From the NCBI GenBank assembly GCA_025331435.1, contig JAIWNI010000121.1, positions 1 to 64,000 on the forward strand: DNA of 64,000 nucleotides. The letters are read 5' to 3'. Every line of letters begins with the position of its first letter. Position 1 is the first letter of the stretch. Both the position numbers and the translations under genes were made by a program. The notes under the pieces were generated by a model. It did no database searches. It saw only the letters and a program-made list of their open reading frames with translations, and was not told the origin of the DNA. Shown here piece after piece: positions 1-12,874 of this stretch. This DNA comes from Choanephora cucurbitarum (lineage: Eukaryota; Mucoromycota; Mucoromycetes; Mucorales; Choanephoraceae).

Positions 1-1404
1 TGGCCAAATGTTTCCATATTCAGCTTGCGTTCTTCATGGAAACGACTTCGACGATTATCACTACCAAAGCACATGTTAGCCTCTCTATATAAAGCCGCTC
101 AAAACCGGTCTTACCCCTGATGATGTTGCTGCTCTTGTTGTTGTTCTTGTTGTTGTTCAATGCGTTCTTTTGATTCGCAAGAGATGTTATCAAAAAAGCT
201 TGAAGTCTGAATACACACGCATTAGTGATAAATCCGACATATGCCCCCTTATCTTACTGACCTTGTTATAAAATTCATCAGGCTTAGGAATCTCAATCTC
301 TTTGTGTTCATGTTCCCCATCATCTTTTTTAACAATCTCGCTCTTATCAAACTTAGCATTAGAAGCTTCGAAATCAAATTCAGAGGAAGGGATAGCAAGA
401 TCATGTTTGGCTTTTTGATTGTTGGGATGATTGAAACGACCACCACGATGGTTGCGATAATTGTTGTTTTGATGATGGCCGTCATAGCGGCGACGAGATT
501 GTTGTTGTTGTTCGTCTATTGGCTTACTACTGATGATTGTATCTTCGTTAGGGTTCAGCTCGCTTACTTTCTTGGCCAATTGTTCAATAGCAGCTTCGTT
601 GATAGAAGGTTGCAAAGCATCGCTTTCTTCAAGCTCTGCCTTCAATTCATCCAATGTTTCCTTCTCAAGCCTGGCTTGGTCTAAATCTCTGTCAGCAGCA
701 AAAGCAGGTGCGGCCGAAGGCTGCCAATAATTGCTGTTGTTGTTGGTGGTGTTATTGTTATTGCTACTACTGTTGCTCATAGGCGTAGTTGGGTTAGATG
801 TTTGTGAAGTAACAGGAGGACGGCTCAATGGTTGTTGCTTTGGTGGCTGAACAGGTACTTGAGAGACAGGAGGTTGCATGTACATATTGTTGTTCATGTA
901 TGCGTGATTCATTGGAGGAGGATAGGCATTCATGCTCTAAAGAAAAAGACAAAATCAATAAATCGTAACAAACTGCACATCGCGCACATACCATGATGGC
1001 AGGATCCTGTGGCATACTAGGTGGAGGAGGAGGGGTAGGCTTAGGGGGTGCTTCAAACACTTGTAGGTCTTTGATGTCAGAACCTCGAAACACAACATAA
1101 TCAAACACGTTATCAGAAGGAAGAATCTCTTCCTCAGGTTTGCCACGGCGACCTTCGGTACCGAAAGAACGAACTAAACAATCACAACATCAGACTAATC
1201 CAAATGACTCTTTCTTTGTGTCTATTCTTACCTTGTTTCAAGCCAACAGTAGAATCTTGTGCGTTGATGCTATGAAGGATACCAACATAACGAATATCAC
1301 TCAAACTGATAAGCTAAAGTCATATATGCGTAAGTTTGACAGAGCTTTATGTTTTGTCTAAGACTCACTGAAATCTTTGATCCGATGTAATTCTCACCAG
1401 CCAT
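1..1404 (-). CDS. SCD6: Scd6/Lsm14 (Sum2/RAP55) mRNA-decapping and translation-repression factor, C-terminus cut by window edge
   Basis: Spliced gene with exons 1369-1404, 1232-1313, 992-1173, 262-936, 115-206 and 1-84, continuing past the left edge. The N-terminus ([12 protein letters not shown], then [23 protein letters not shown] split by an intron, then VRSFGTEGR) is the LSm14 fold typical of this family. A proline-rich and Asn/Gln-rich linker follows, then the FDF box ([15 protein letters not shown]), the FFD box (SFFDNIS) and the TFG box (RKLNMETFG). This is the complete motif order of Scd6, Sum2 and Lsm14. Family members sit in P-bodies, bind Dcp1/Dcp2, the Dhh1/DDX6 helicase or eIF4G, and repress translation. 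A final RGG tail, if present, lies outside the window. The fourth intron uses the donor GTCAGT. I chose the start because it gives the conserved N-terminus. Identity is nearly certain; exon edges are manual. Confidence 0.93.
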
Positions 1405-2687
1405 TGTAATCTATGATCAGAGAGAAGAAAAAGAAGCACGTATGCACTTTTTTCTGAATAGGAGTTTTATATATAAAAAATAGATGACGTTAGCTACGTG
1501 TACTGCACGAGGGCCGGCTATTGTCTGCCCTTTAAGATCGGAGTCGAGTCAACCTGGATTGAATATGGTTGATAGTAGCCAGACTACCAAAGCATAGACG
1601 ACAAGATATACGATTATGAGCTTTCAGGTCATGCTGCTGTTTCATTTTCCTTTCCCCTTATTTTTTTTCTGTCAAGCAAAGTATGTATCTGTTCAAAAAT
1701 TCAAGAATGGGCAAATCGGTTGTTGCTACAAGTTGCCCAATAGGAAGAGTCATACCAAGTATTTCATTTTTGTTTTGACAGCCATGTTGTTTTAATAAGA
1801 GTTATGCTTAACTAATCCTTCTCACTTAGCACAAAGATATATCTAGGCCACAGTAGGTACTTGCAAACATTATATTAACGATCAAGATTACTGTATGTAA
1901 AGAAAGTGTCGAGTACGAGTTCAGTAACAGATACAAAGAAGTTCAAAAACTACTCAATGAGAACATTCATTATAACGGTGGTTAAATGGCTCAGATCAAA
2001 ACTTGACATGGGCTAGTAAATTTGGTCAACGAAAAAATCTCTTTTTAGTGGTTGTTCGTCATTATCCTAAGCTTTTCGCTTAGCTCTGTAATCTTATTAA
2101 GCTAAGGAGCGCATGTAGATGACAGAGAGAGTAAGGTGAAAAGTAAGTTCTTTTCTTACCCGCTAGGTGGACCTTTGACCCCATCAAAGTTGACTTAAAT
2201 ATTCAGTACACTAAAACCGACAGAGCTTCTACCATCATTGTCGAATTATGTTAGCTATAACTGTCTATTTGAAGTAGAGAGCTTATAGGGACAATACTAT
2301 TTAGGAAGATGACGAAGTACAGTTGATAAATATGAAAGCATCCAGCATGTTCATGCCAGAGCATGCTTTGTAATTCTGATACCAATAGAGAAAAGAAATA
2401 AAGAAAGATGTATTAATTAGCATAGAGCTTCTTTCGCAAAATTCTGCCTTTCAACAATGTTCCCTTCACTTATAGACAGAGAGAAACTTGTATTTCAGTT
2501 CCTAGACGCAGATTTGTCTTTTGATCGACAATTGTGCTTTTTTTCTTGAGCGTTACTTTGTTAGCCCTTCTCTGTACAAGAGATATGTTTGTAAGCCTTT
2601 TTTTTTCTGTATTTTATGTCAAAATGGCGTTTTCTCAGTTGGGACTCATCCAAATGGACTTAATTCCAAGAAGTTATACTCTTTTTT
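1405..2687. other. Intergenic, no gene recognised
   Basis: AT-rich sequence between the start of the Scd6-like gene and the stop of the alkyltransferase gene. The open frames are short and resemble no family known to me. It probably holds the Scd6 promoter and the alkyltransferase 3' UTR. Confidence 0.6.
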
Positions 2688-3263
2688 TTAATGAATAATA
2701 TCATGCATTGTAGGCTTGAAGAAATCTTTTGTTCCATTGATGTCATGTTTGTAACCATAATGTGCATCAAACACACAACCTTCTGCTTCCAATTTAGACT
2801 TTTTATCAGCTGTCAATTGGCAATCCCCTGAACCACCACTGAAACCGCCTAGCTCATGGTCACTTGTGATTACACGGTGACAGGGTATAGGTAATGGACA
2901 GAATGGATTGACCCGAAGTGCCTGTCCAACAGCTCGGGGGCTGGATGACAACGCATCACTCAATGCCTTGTAAGAAGTAACTTGGCCTGAAGGGATTTTT
3001 GACACAAGATCATATACTTTATATTGAAATGGCGTAATGCGCTTGCCTGTCTTGGGATTGATGTATTCCATACGTTCCTTTTGCGTTCTTGGATAGATAC
3101 GGGTTGCTTTATGAGATGGTCAATCAAGGAATAATACACAAACAAGAGGCTTACTTTTTACATCACTGTCTTTTGCAGTAAATGTCTGAATTATCTTTGA
3201 TTTCTTGTTTGTTTTCTTAATAACTCTGCTGGATTTGGGAATACGTGTGCGTAGTTGTGGCAT
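2688..3263 (-). CDS. MGT1: O6-methylguanine-DNA methyltransferase (suicide DNA repair protein)
   Basis: Two exons (3155-3263 and 2688-3106) encode 175 aa. The protein transfers alkyl groups from O6-alkylguanine in DNA to its own cysteine. The active-site motif PCHRV is present with Cys at about residue 112. Upstream is the DNA-binding helix (SSPRAVGQALRVNP), which contains the expected arginine finger, and downstream is the GGFSGG loop. The Cys distinguishes it from Atl1-type alkyltransferase-like proteins, which carry Trp there. The first 40 residues are rich in Lys and Arg (IKKTNKKSK), a plausible nuclear signal. The protein is short for the family because it lacks the N-terminal ribonuclease-like domain of human MGMT, as many fungal versions do. 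The start was chosen as the first ATG upstream of a clean GTAAGC donor that joins in frame. Confidence 0.93.
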
Positions 3264-6070
3264 GGTATGTTTCGTAGTGAGAAGAGAATAAGAAAAGAAG
3301 AATCCGCAGTTAAGAAAAAAAGGTACAGCATGCCTCTAATCGGAGTTCACAATAATTGATCAAACTTCAAGACAACAATTTAGCTTTTAACAATTATTTG
3401 GGAAGTAATGCAAGAGAGACGCAACAATGAATTTGATGCATATAATGTAGGCTGATCTGCCAATAATTATATCTATTGTAATACCTTCGTTTATTGCTTT
3501 GAGCTTGAACGTCATTTTGTTGCTCTAGGTCTGGTGGTTGGTTTTGATTGCGATAACCCTTACTTGAGCCATTTACAAGGCATTTCAACAGTTCAAACAT
3601 GATCTCTATGTCGATATTCTGTTGAAAGGTGATAGACAAAACTCCAATAATACTAAAATATTGAATAAAAGTGGCTACTGATCTATTCCTAACCTGGCTT
3701 TCCTGATATATTTTGATTAATTGTACGCCTGGTTTCTTGAATGGTTAAGAAAGCAACACACAACGTGGGGTCCAGAAGCAATTGCATGAAGTGCGTAATG
3801 CGTAAATTTCTTTCGATAGTCCCTTGGGTTTCTATAATGGTTTAGCATATTCTGGTATTAATACCTTATTGTTAGAGACTTGCACACCTTGAAACTTTAC
3901 GCATAAGAAGGCAGATCGGGAATTCATGAAGACATCTACGCAAGCAGTTTAGGTGGGAAGGGAGACACTTATTCACCCTTGTTTCATAATAGTGCGAATA
4001 AGCCCAAGTCTGGTGGTATTATCTCATTCTATCTCTTGAGCGATGTCTCTCCTACCGGTACTGACCATACAAAAAAACCAATCTGTTCATTTACGTATTC
4101 GTGATAAGGATATACCAATGAAAGGAATCTGGCTAACTTCGATCATACTAGAAACAGATTATGTCCAAGTAAGATAATGGTATTCAAGAAAAAAGTGCAA
4201 GCATTTGCTATTTTCTATTTAGCTGGTTCGTGTGAATACGTCGATAATGAAAGTAAGTCTAGAAAAAAACGTAATCAAATCAACTCTCAAAACTGCGTTC
4301 ACTGTAATAAGTGACATTAAGAATCCTTAACAGAACATTGATGAGGCTATCCATGAGGATGGTGAAGGACATCAATATAATGACAGCTTCTATTGATACT
4401 TCTGCTCGATTAAAAGCTATAACTAAGCTGCCTCACCTAGCCAGGTTAGTCTCTATCAAACAATTTTTGAAAGCAGTGTACAGATCAATCATTAAAAATG
4501 GACGGTGATATATCATACTGAAGTATTCAAGAGATGATACAGTATAGATAGTAGATTCTAGTAGATACAAACTACTATGGCTCAAGTGATAAAGGATATA
4601 AGTCTTGTTCAATGAATTATATTCACTTTTTTGGAAACTAGCATCTCCAACATGTTTATCTGTACACGCAAAATCAATCTTAAAAATCAATGCAGCAGTT
4701 GAAAGTTATTAAAAAAGAAATTCAGAGATTGATGTATTTGGCTAGATTACAAGATTTTGGTTTCCAGCACTCCAAAAGCATCTCTCTCGTGGATACCTGG
4801 TTTCATTACGCAATTTCTTGTTTTGCTTTTAAAGCGAGCAAATGAGTAACAAAGTATGCGTTGGCATGTTGGTACGTTTTCTGATATTAAATAATTGATG
4901 AAGAGTAGCCATTTATATCTGTCCACTACTATTTGAAATTACAAATGCTATGTCGCATCGTTTAGCAAAAGCTTTCTTGTGGTCGTTTAATACATGTGTT
5001 TAGTTTGATCTTTCATCGATTTTGCGAAATATTAAATTATCAAATGACGATCTTATCTAGTTGAAGTAAGCATGGGAAAGAACGTGTTGAGCGTGCTACC
5101 AAGAGAGGTTAGGAGGGGAGGCTAAGTGCAATGTTATTGTATTCAGTATATGAGAGTTTTCATGGGTTGTATTTACATTTCAGAATATAATATCTTATCA
5201 GTTTTATAATCGTTTCGTTGTATACGACAGTAAGCATCACCAAGAATAATAGAGCAGAAACCTTATCTTCAAAAAACTTTATAAAAGACAGGCTACCAAA
5301 CATAAACATATAAGGAAAAGATTGTGTGTAATTGGTTGTACCTTATTTTCTTCCTTTGATCTAAGTCATTTTGGTTATTTTACAACCTTACACGAATTTC
5401 TGCTGTTTGAGAATTTAATTGGTTACCAGGACATATCGTTCAAGTAGTAAAAAAAAAGATTGTCAAAAAGTCAATCAATTTAATCAATTTCTGGAGAACC
5501 CCAAAATTAAAATATGCAACAGTTAAGGTTTTGATCGGCTGAATCGTGTTTGTTCCTGATAGCCGGAAAACTTGGTTAAAAGAATAAGTCAACAGGAAAA
5601 AAAGCTTTGTTTTTTAATGTTGTGCCAGCAAATGCCAGAGTAAAACATATCATTACAAAGAAGCATTGATATGTAAACTCAGCAGTGAACTTCATCCGGA
5701 TGAAGCTTCTGTACGATAACATGTGTTTGCGCACTTACAAAAGAAAAATGATATTGTGCCACTCTACTCAGATCACGTATCAAGTCTTTGAATGAGCTAG
5801 TATAACAACAAAAATGTTGTATATACAGTTCAATGACTACCTGCTAGACAGAGCAAGACTTTTTCGGGCAATGTTATAGCTTAAAGAAATTAATCATCGT
5901 AAAGCGAAATGCTTCGAATTTTAAGTTATTTGTTGTCAAAGTATAATATAATATAGTACATTGCATACATGTCTTACAAAGGACAAAAGATAAAAGATAA
6001 CCCGCATTTTTTCTTTACCGGAAAGAGACATGTGCGATACTCTGATCACTCAATAACTTGCATCAAATCA
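3264..6070. other. Intergenic, 2.8 kb without recognised gene
   Basis: AT-rich DNA with only short open frames. Around 4310-4400 one frame reads like an acidic coding fragment (NIDEAIHEDGEGHQYNDS) but is broken by stops on both sides. The small frame at 3394-3639 on the minus strand has no recognisable domain and no convincing splice partners. I see no RNA gene or transposon ends. Confidence 0.5.
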
Positions 6071-6071
6071 G

Positions 6072-6079
6072 TATAAATA
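6072..6079 (+). promoter_or_regulatory. TATA box of the small secreted protein gene
   Basis: TATAAATA lies 66 bp upstream of the ATG at 6145, followed by a pyrimidine-rich stretch just before the start codon. Spacing and sequence fit a strong core promoter for a short, abundant secreted protein. This is inferred from position only. Confidence 0.5.
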
Positions 6080-6144
6080 CAGAAGGTTTTTGAAATACTG
6101 GTTATTCTTTTCTTCATCATATTAACCCTTGTCTCTCATTCAAA

Positions 6145-6826
6145 ATGCGTACTTTCTCTGCTCTTTTCGCTGCTGCTGCTCTTGCCCTTACTGGTGAGGA
6201 TTAAACAGACCTTATAGAAAAACCTGTTTGCACAAATGACTTAAACATCTCTCTTTTGTAGCTAACGCTGCTGTTATCCAAACTGGCGAAGTCACTGCTC
6301 CTGTCCTTGAATGCGTCTCTGCTATTGCCAACATTGAAAAGGTTCTCGACCTTGTTGATCTCAATGTAAGTATACAGCCTTATTGGCAAGAATCCCAGTT
6401 GAATTCATAAACAAACATTTGTTTAACGTTAAAATTTTCTCTTAGGTCTCTCTTCTCAATATTGTTGATGTCAACATCAATCTTGGTAACCTTGACACTG
6501 GTCTTGCTAAGGCTGATGCTACTTGTGGTAAGATAACCGATGTTGTCACCAACGTTGAAGCTGCTGCTGTCCTCAAAGTTGTCAAGCCTACTGTCTCTAA
6601 GGCCACCACTCTTATTGGTGGCGTACTCGAAAAGAAGGATAGCCTCTTGGGCGGTCTTCTCGGTTCCATTCAATCCTCTGCTGTCGGTGATATTATCTCC
6701 AAGACTGAAAGCTTGACAACCACCCTTCTTCATATTACTCCTACCTCTTATTTGTCCACTGCTCAAGGTTTGGTCAAGAAAGTTACTACCACTTATGAAA
6801 CTACTAAGGAAGGCTTGGATCTCTAA
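6145..6826 (+). CDS. Small secreted protein, HsbA-like (hydrophobic surface binding) candidate
   Basis: Three exons (6145-6193, 6262-6365, 6446-6826) encode 177 aa. The N-terminus (MRTFSALFAAAALALTANA) is a clear signal peptide. The mature part is helical, rich in Val, Leu, Thr and Asn, with two cysteines (LECVSAI and ADATCGK) and no membrane segment. Length, signal peptide and the pattern of amphipathic helices ending in a Tyr-containing helix (KKVTTTYETT) resemble fungal HsbA-type proteins, which adsorb to hydrophobic surfaces and can recruit hydrolases. Another small secreted helical family is possible. Codons are biased to GCT, GTC and AAG, unlike many neighbours, which suggests high expression. 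That the gene is real is near certain; the family is a suggestion. Confidence 0.82.
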
Positions 6827-7063
6827 TCTGTTTAATTATAACCATTACTACTTATTTTTTTTTAATTAAAGAATGCACTTAATTTGTATAAACTCATTCT
6901 GTTCTGTTTTTTTAAAGGAAAAGCTTGAATGCTTTTTATTTCTTATGTCTCGGTATAAATCAGACTATAGACACAGTATTATAAGGTACACTTGACATGT
7001 GTATGTACATAAAGATACATATTATTACAAGATCTGCTCAGTCTCTAAAGATTTCACATTCAA

Positions 7064-8295
7064 TTATGATCGTTGGTGCCTAGCTACCATTTCGCTAATC
7101 AAAAACATGGAATCGCTCGCTAGCTCGTAATAGCGGTCTGTCTTGATGGGATTGAACATGCTTGTGTGAGCATCGATCTCATTATTTGCAGGTGATAGAA
7201 CAGGCACAAACAGATACAGTAGGTCTTCTGGAGGCAAGTTGATGAATGTTCGAGGATTTCCGTTTTGATCGTTTTGATACAACTGAACATAAAAACATTT
7301 GAAGAACAAGTTTGGAATTACAATCAACTTTCGCACCCTGTAATCCTTGTTAACATTCTTCTGCTATTTCCGAGCAAATATGTCTCTGCCTAATGAAATT
7401 TACCTTTGGTCACATCCATGCATGTCTGTCAGATCGCTAATAAAAGTAAGCTGATCATAGGCATCTGTGATAGTCTCTTGAATTTGGTCTCTTGCTAAAT
7501 AGGCAGCAGCACCGATAGCAGCAGCACCTACAACACCAGCCAGTAAGCCCCACTTCTTACCACTGTTGCTATTAGTCGAATTCATGGCTCTTGTGGCAGT
7601 AGCAGTAGCAGCAGTAACAGTCGCAGCACCTGTATTCCAAAAGTTACCTAATCCTCTAACTTGATCTATACCACTTATGGCTCTATTAGCGACGAAGTTG
7701 TGACTTATGGAATAGAATGGCGTATCAAAAGCTAACATGCCAATTATTTTTGCTCCTAACAATTTCTCTTGGCAATTATCTTCATTTGCATGAAACCTCA
7801 AAATAGTTTCAGCAGCTTTTTGTTTTTTTTTAGAATAAAATACATAGAGCAGATTATTTACTTACAGACAATACCACCCATGGAGTGACCCAACAAAGCA
7901 ATCATGATGCTGCCTTGGCTGATCTTTTGTTCCTTACGGATCTGAGCAACTTGTTCGCAAAGCCAGCTTGAAAAGTTGTTTACAGCTAGTTTCAACTCTC
8001 TGTTGTATATGCTTAGTGAGATGCACTGTTCATTTGGCTGTAGCTTAAAACACTTTTACCCAGCAGTTTTATAAGAAGGGTATACGAGAGTACTGACATC
8101 TGCTTTTATTGTGTTGCTGAGATCAGTTCGAAGCCTGTTAGGAAAATCCTAATAGAGAGCACTTAAGAAACCATAACAATAAACCTTCAAATAACAGTCT
8201 TTTCTTTTTACTTTGAAACTAGTGTCTGTGCCTCGAAAGCCATGCACAAATATAAGCAAAAGCTTGTCTTTATAACTTTCTGCTTTTTCTGTCAT
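7064..8295 (-). CDS. Alpha/beta-hydrolase (DUF676-like serine esterase/lipase)
   Basis: Five exons (8212-8295, 8060-8148, 7866-7999, 7404-7815, 7064-7337) encode 330 aa. An oxyanion-type motif (LIFVHGFRGTDTSF) near residue 20 and the nucleophile elbow GHSMGG at about residue 97 identify a serine hydrolase of the alpha/beta fold. The strand after the elbow reads IIGMLAFDTPFYSIS. A small-residue hydrophobic segment (LLAGVVGAAAIGAAAYLA) near residue 190 could be a membrane anchor. A candidate catalytic His lies in NEIDAHTSMF near the C-terminus. Related fungal proteins are annotated as DUF676/PGAP1-like lipases, substrate unknown. The gene lies 71 bp downstream of the Rheb stop codon in the same orientation. 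The fold is certain; the substrate is unknown. Confidence 0.85.
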
Positions 8296-8366
8296 AATGC
8301 AACTACCAGTAAAATATATACAAGAGAAAGGAAAAGATAAAAAAGAAAGTATTTTTTATTTTCCTT

Positions 8367-9135
8367 TTATGAAATAACACAACCACCCTTTTCTTCAGTA
8401 GGTGGTTTATTCGCATTCTCAATTTGAGCAATAAGCAAATCAAAGATTTTGGCTATACATAAAAAAAGACAGATAGACAGAGTCAGAATACGAATGCAAA
8501 CCTTGTATCTACGCTACTTACAAACATTCTCATCATGCTTGGCAGAAGTCTCGATAGTTGGGCAGTTCCACTGTTGAGCCAACTCCTTTCCTTCTTCGAC
8601 AGTAACTTGTCTCTGAATGTTCAGATCAGATTTGTTGCCAACAATCACACATGGGACACTCTCCAATCCAGTAAAATCAAGGATCTTATCTCGAATGATC
8701 TTGATCATATCAAAACTAGATCTAGAAGCAATCGAGTATACCAAGACGTATCCATTCATACTGGTAGCATGGTGTGAAGAGAGAATCGAGTATTCATCTT
8801 GACCTGCTGTATCCATAATTTCTACACTATATTCTGCAGTGTTGCTTAGTTACTCTCTAGCGTCTTTTGCCGTTTATTTATTGTCCTACCATTGCCTCTA
8901 TATTTGATAGTCTTTGTAAAAGTGTTTTCGATAGTAGGGTAGTAGCTATCTACAAAATGGTTTTCACAAAACTGAATGACAAGTGATGACTTGCCTAACA
9001 AAACGCAATCAATAAGATAACACTCATGTACCAATAAGTTGAGGAATCTTCTCTCGTTTCTGTATTTTCTTTCTTACCAACAGCACGAGAACCAAGTACG
9101 GCAATTCTTCTGGATTTTGCGTTTGCACTAGACAT
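8367..9135 (-). CDS. rhb1: Rheb-family small GTPase (TORC1 activator)
   Basis: Four exons (9078-9135, 8890-8994, 8522-8833, 8367-8452) encode 186 aa, close to the 184 aa of human Rheb. Motifs in order: P-loop GSRAVGKS (residues 15-22), switch I YYPTIENTF, DTAGQDEYSI, NKSD, ETSAK, and a C-terminal CaaX box CVIS for farnesylation. The Arg at the position of Ras Gly12 (GSRAVGKS) is a Rheb hallmark and separates it from Ras. Rheb proteins activate TORC1 at lysosome/vacuole membranes and, in yeasts, affect basic amino-acid uptake. The first intron falls within the P-loop glycine codon, a position that strengthens the splice model. Identity is nearly certain. Confidence 0.95.
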
Positions 9136-12100
9136 AGGAATATGTTTATAAGTAAAGATAAAAGAAAGAGAGGAGGGAAAAAAAAAGAAAACAATGCTGT
9201 CAGTACACCCAAAAAAAAGAGAGCTGCTTAGATTGGCGGGAGATAAAAGCGGGGCTTTCCAATCGTTTCAAGTTCAGTGAAAACAGATGAAGTAAGAAAG
9301 ATTCTTCAAGACATACGAAGTCTTTTCATTTGCATTGTTACAAAACAGGCATTTTGGAAAGGAAGCAAGTATATATAGGATGAAAAAAGTCGAAAATTTT
9401 TCAGGTGTTGTTGACTGTAAAGATGCTGCTTAGTCCAGCCAATCTTCCTCGTACAAATACTGTCTTCTTTGACGACTAAAATCAAAGAACAACTGACACC
9501 AATGAAAAGTTGATGTTGCTGATGCTGTTCGGAATATGAAGTAGACAAAGAAAATAAGTGGATATAGCTCCGATGACTAGAAATCAATACGCTTAAGAAA
9601 GCATTTGCCTACATGACAGGCGACAAAAAGCCACTTAGATGCTATTACTAACATCCAAAGAGTTTACAATAAAGAAAAGATGTCTTCAAAAAACCGCCTT
9701 TATTTGATACCGTTCTCTCCTCAGCTTTTTGGTTTCAATTTTATTTCTCATTATATCTGTTTTGATGCAGTCTGCTCTGATGAAAAGTGCTAGTAAAATT
9801 TTGGGGATAAAAAAAGAGCCTAAATTTTCTGCTAAAATTGCTTTCTGTGTGCTTGGGAAAGTCTTATGATTGCTTTTAAAGTTCATGTACATGATATAAG
9901 AAATGTTCTTTACAAGCTGCATGATTTTTTGAAATTACAAGAATCAGTTATTCAGAAATAAAGAATCAATCATTTGACAGTGATATCAAGGCCGACTTCA
10001 AAGTTCAAGGAGAAAGTCAAAGTACAAAAGCTTTACTATCCAATGCCAACAATCTTACCCGAATGGCTAACCAACATAAAGTCACTGCATAATTTCTACA
10101 GAATTACTGCAAAAGTAGCGAAGAATAAATAGGGGCTGTTGCTTCTCCAAGAGAGTGATTTAGAAGTCGTTTCACTTTATCTATGTATCAGGCTCCACCA
10201 AAGGTTCAAAGGATTTTTTCAAGGAAGTTGAACTAAACAGATAAAGATTTGGGGAAGCAAATATTGATTCAGATGTTCTATATAGGCTAGCTGGAAAGGT
10301 ACAGCCGACATATTCTGTCTCCTGGTTTCAAATTCGAACGAGAAAAGCAAATTGAGACAGAGAAATCTCTTCTATTGGGAAGCAATTTTCCTTTTCAAGC
10401 TTAGCAAGGAGCCATTTCACAACAACTTCTTGCTGGATCTGTGAGAAATGCATATGAGATGCCAGTGTTGACCAGGAAGCAAGGTGGTTCTCAGGATTAA
10501 TACTATCCAATACAACATGTAATATGCAATTTCTGTCCTTTTCGAGTTGTGGTCTTGTTTCTCTTGGCTTCTATATACTTCCTGAACGAACATGTTTTTT
10601 GATATGAAGATCAATAAATGTTAGCGGCTACCAAAGTAGGAAGAAAATCAATGGCACTTAGTATTAAGCAATCAAATATCTAAGAAGTTCTTCTTGCATG
10701 GTGCATCTTTTGAGAATCATTAGTCTATCGATTCATTTGTACAAAGGTAAGTTTAAGATGGCATTTTTTGTAGTTTTTGATCAAAAATATAAACAGTTTA
10801 AAGAGATGCCAAAGTTAATTCCAACTTGCTCAGTTACAGTGCAAATGTCTTTGTATGGTTTTAATCTCAATTATTGATGCCTAGTACCAACAGTAGTCCC
10901 AGACATAGTACTGTCAATCATAATATTCTTGAGACAACTATATAGCGTATGTTTGTCAAATGAAAAGGGTAAGGCTAAAAAGATTATCATAGTCAGAGTT
11001 ATAGTCATGTTTGGAAGTACTCGATTTTGATCAACAGCAATTGCATATAGTTTTCTTGTGTTAATTACATGGTCACAATAAGTCATTGATAGAAAGTGCG
11101 GTAGGCATTTAATATAGCTGAAATGAACACTATCGATCATCCAGATTCTTGTATACCGATGTGAGACTCAAAGGTATTTTGCTTTCAAATGTCAATGGAT
11201 ATAGATACGCTCTTAAAATATAAAGCAATTTTCTCTTTTGAGTCAACCAAGCATTCAAATATTAAGCCTCTTAGCAATACGAATGGTGTTTTATAAAAAG
11301 TCCTCAAAACCGATATGACAAAAAAGAAAAGAGGTGCCGATTATATCAACTTGACAAAATACTCTTCTATTTTTCATGCTCCTTTCAGCTTTGATCAATT
11401 GTCTAAAGTAGTCTTTATCCTGAAATAATGTAAGATAGTTACAATATGATGATGATCAATCAAAAAGATAAAGACAATACCATATAAAATAATTACGACG
11501 CACTTTTGCATTTATCAAAATACAAATTGTCTGTTTCTATATTTCATAAGATAAAGGTGCTTCTCTATATATTAATAGTAACTAAAACCTACAGGAAGAT
11601 GATTCCAAGAGCTCCCTATACTTGCTTACGCTCTGTTTTGCTAAAATGAAGAAGAAAGTCAACTTTTTCCAGTTCTTTTAAGCAATTATGACTACTCAAA
11701 ATTAAATTCATAGTGCTTCCAAAAGAGAAATGTTGAATCTTTTGGTGCATTGGAAAGGATGTTTCACCAACCAATATTGCAAAGTAAAAAAGAAAAGAAG
11801 AATCTCAAATTCTACGATTTCATACTGTAACTTGGTTCCTTTCTAGTACATTTTTGCAACATTCTCAATATATACCCAACATGATATTAATTTCTTAGTA
11901 TAGTCGTTAACCAACAGTCGCCCTTGTGGCAAACAGATGTGTAGTGCGATTCCTTACTCCTTCAGTCGAAGTTATCGTTAAATTACTAAACAGTTTTAAG
12001 CAATCCTTGCTGTTCTTAATACTTATCTACATATACAAAGCTTATTAGATAACAAGAAAAAACTCCGGTCAGATGGCTAAATGCCATGCGTTGCTTGTTC

Positions 12101-12874
12101 GAGTCGTCCCCTTTATGTTTGGCTTGGAATATTGGTCCTCTGGTTATTTTCTATTCTTAAAAAAAAAGGTCCACTAGCGATTCTAAGTTTTGAGACTGTT
12201 TCCGGAATACAAACATCCTTTGCGAATTATCATGTAGTAGCATTCATATGATTCGATTCTACAGTTGCAGGTGCCCGATATCGGACTTGGCCAGACTCAA
12301 GTCTTTTGTGTAGTTACCATATTTCTCTTCTTGTGACCAGCACTACCCGAATTTTTTTTTCTCGCATAGCAATCTGGATATCGCCGCTTCTATTTTGTGT
12401 AGCGACCCGCCATAAGTTTCAACTTAAGCCAAGTGTAAAGTTTGCACATCTACAGAAAAAATTTAAGCCAGATATGTAGGGTCCTTTTTAACCAAAAGAA
12501 GATTGTTTGCATATGCATATATACAGACATTAGAACAGAAAGCCTGTTTGAGTTACTGCACCCACTACTCCCTTTTCTTTCTTGTCGAACCCCCCAAAGG
12601 AAATCAAATCAATTTCATCTTTAAGAATGTGATATCAAAATCAATACCTTGATGATTGCTTCCATTTTTGTAAAAGTTTTTAATGAGCTAGCCTGCGCAA
12701 ATAAAAGCTTAAATTCAAGTCAGTATCGCATAAATGCTAATGAGAGATCAGCAAATTTATGCCCTACGTGACCGTGAAACATTTTGACATTTATAAAAAT
12801 GTCTATCCTGATGCCCCCCCTTTTTTTTCTCTTCTTGTGACATATCTCTTTATACCTTTCCAACCTTAAGAAAC
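9136..12874. other. 3.7 kb gene-poor intergenic region
   Basis: No gene could be supported. Two minus-strand open frames read somewhat like protein: 10328-10510 (containing SQIQQEVVVKWLLAKLEKEN) and 10871-11140. Neither matches a family I recognise and both end abruptly, so they may be decayed coding fragments. A tRNA-like B-box at about 12098 lacks the rest of a tRNA. The last 200 bp before 12875 are pyrimidine-rich and likely hold the promoter of the alcohol oxidase gene. Confidence 0.5.

Noticed and set aside
241..684. 147-aa plus-strand open frame
   Set aside because: Lies antisense to the FDF/linker exon of the Scd6 gene, which has clear motifs.
3394..3639. 81-aa minus-strand open frame as a separate gene
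   Set aside because: No domain, no splice partners and no supporting context.
12074..12110. tRNA-like B-box (GTTCGAGTC) with an A-box-like TCAGATGGCTAA upstream
   Set aside because: T-stem does not pair and there are only about 11 nt where an anticodon arm is required.
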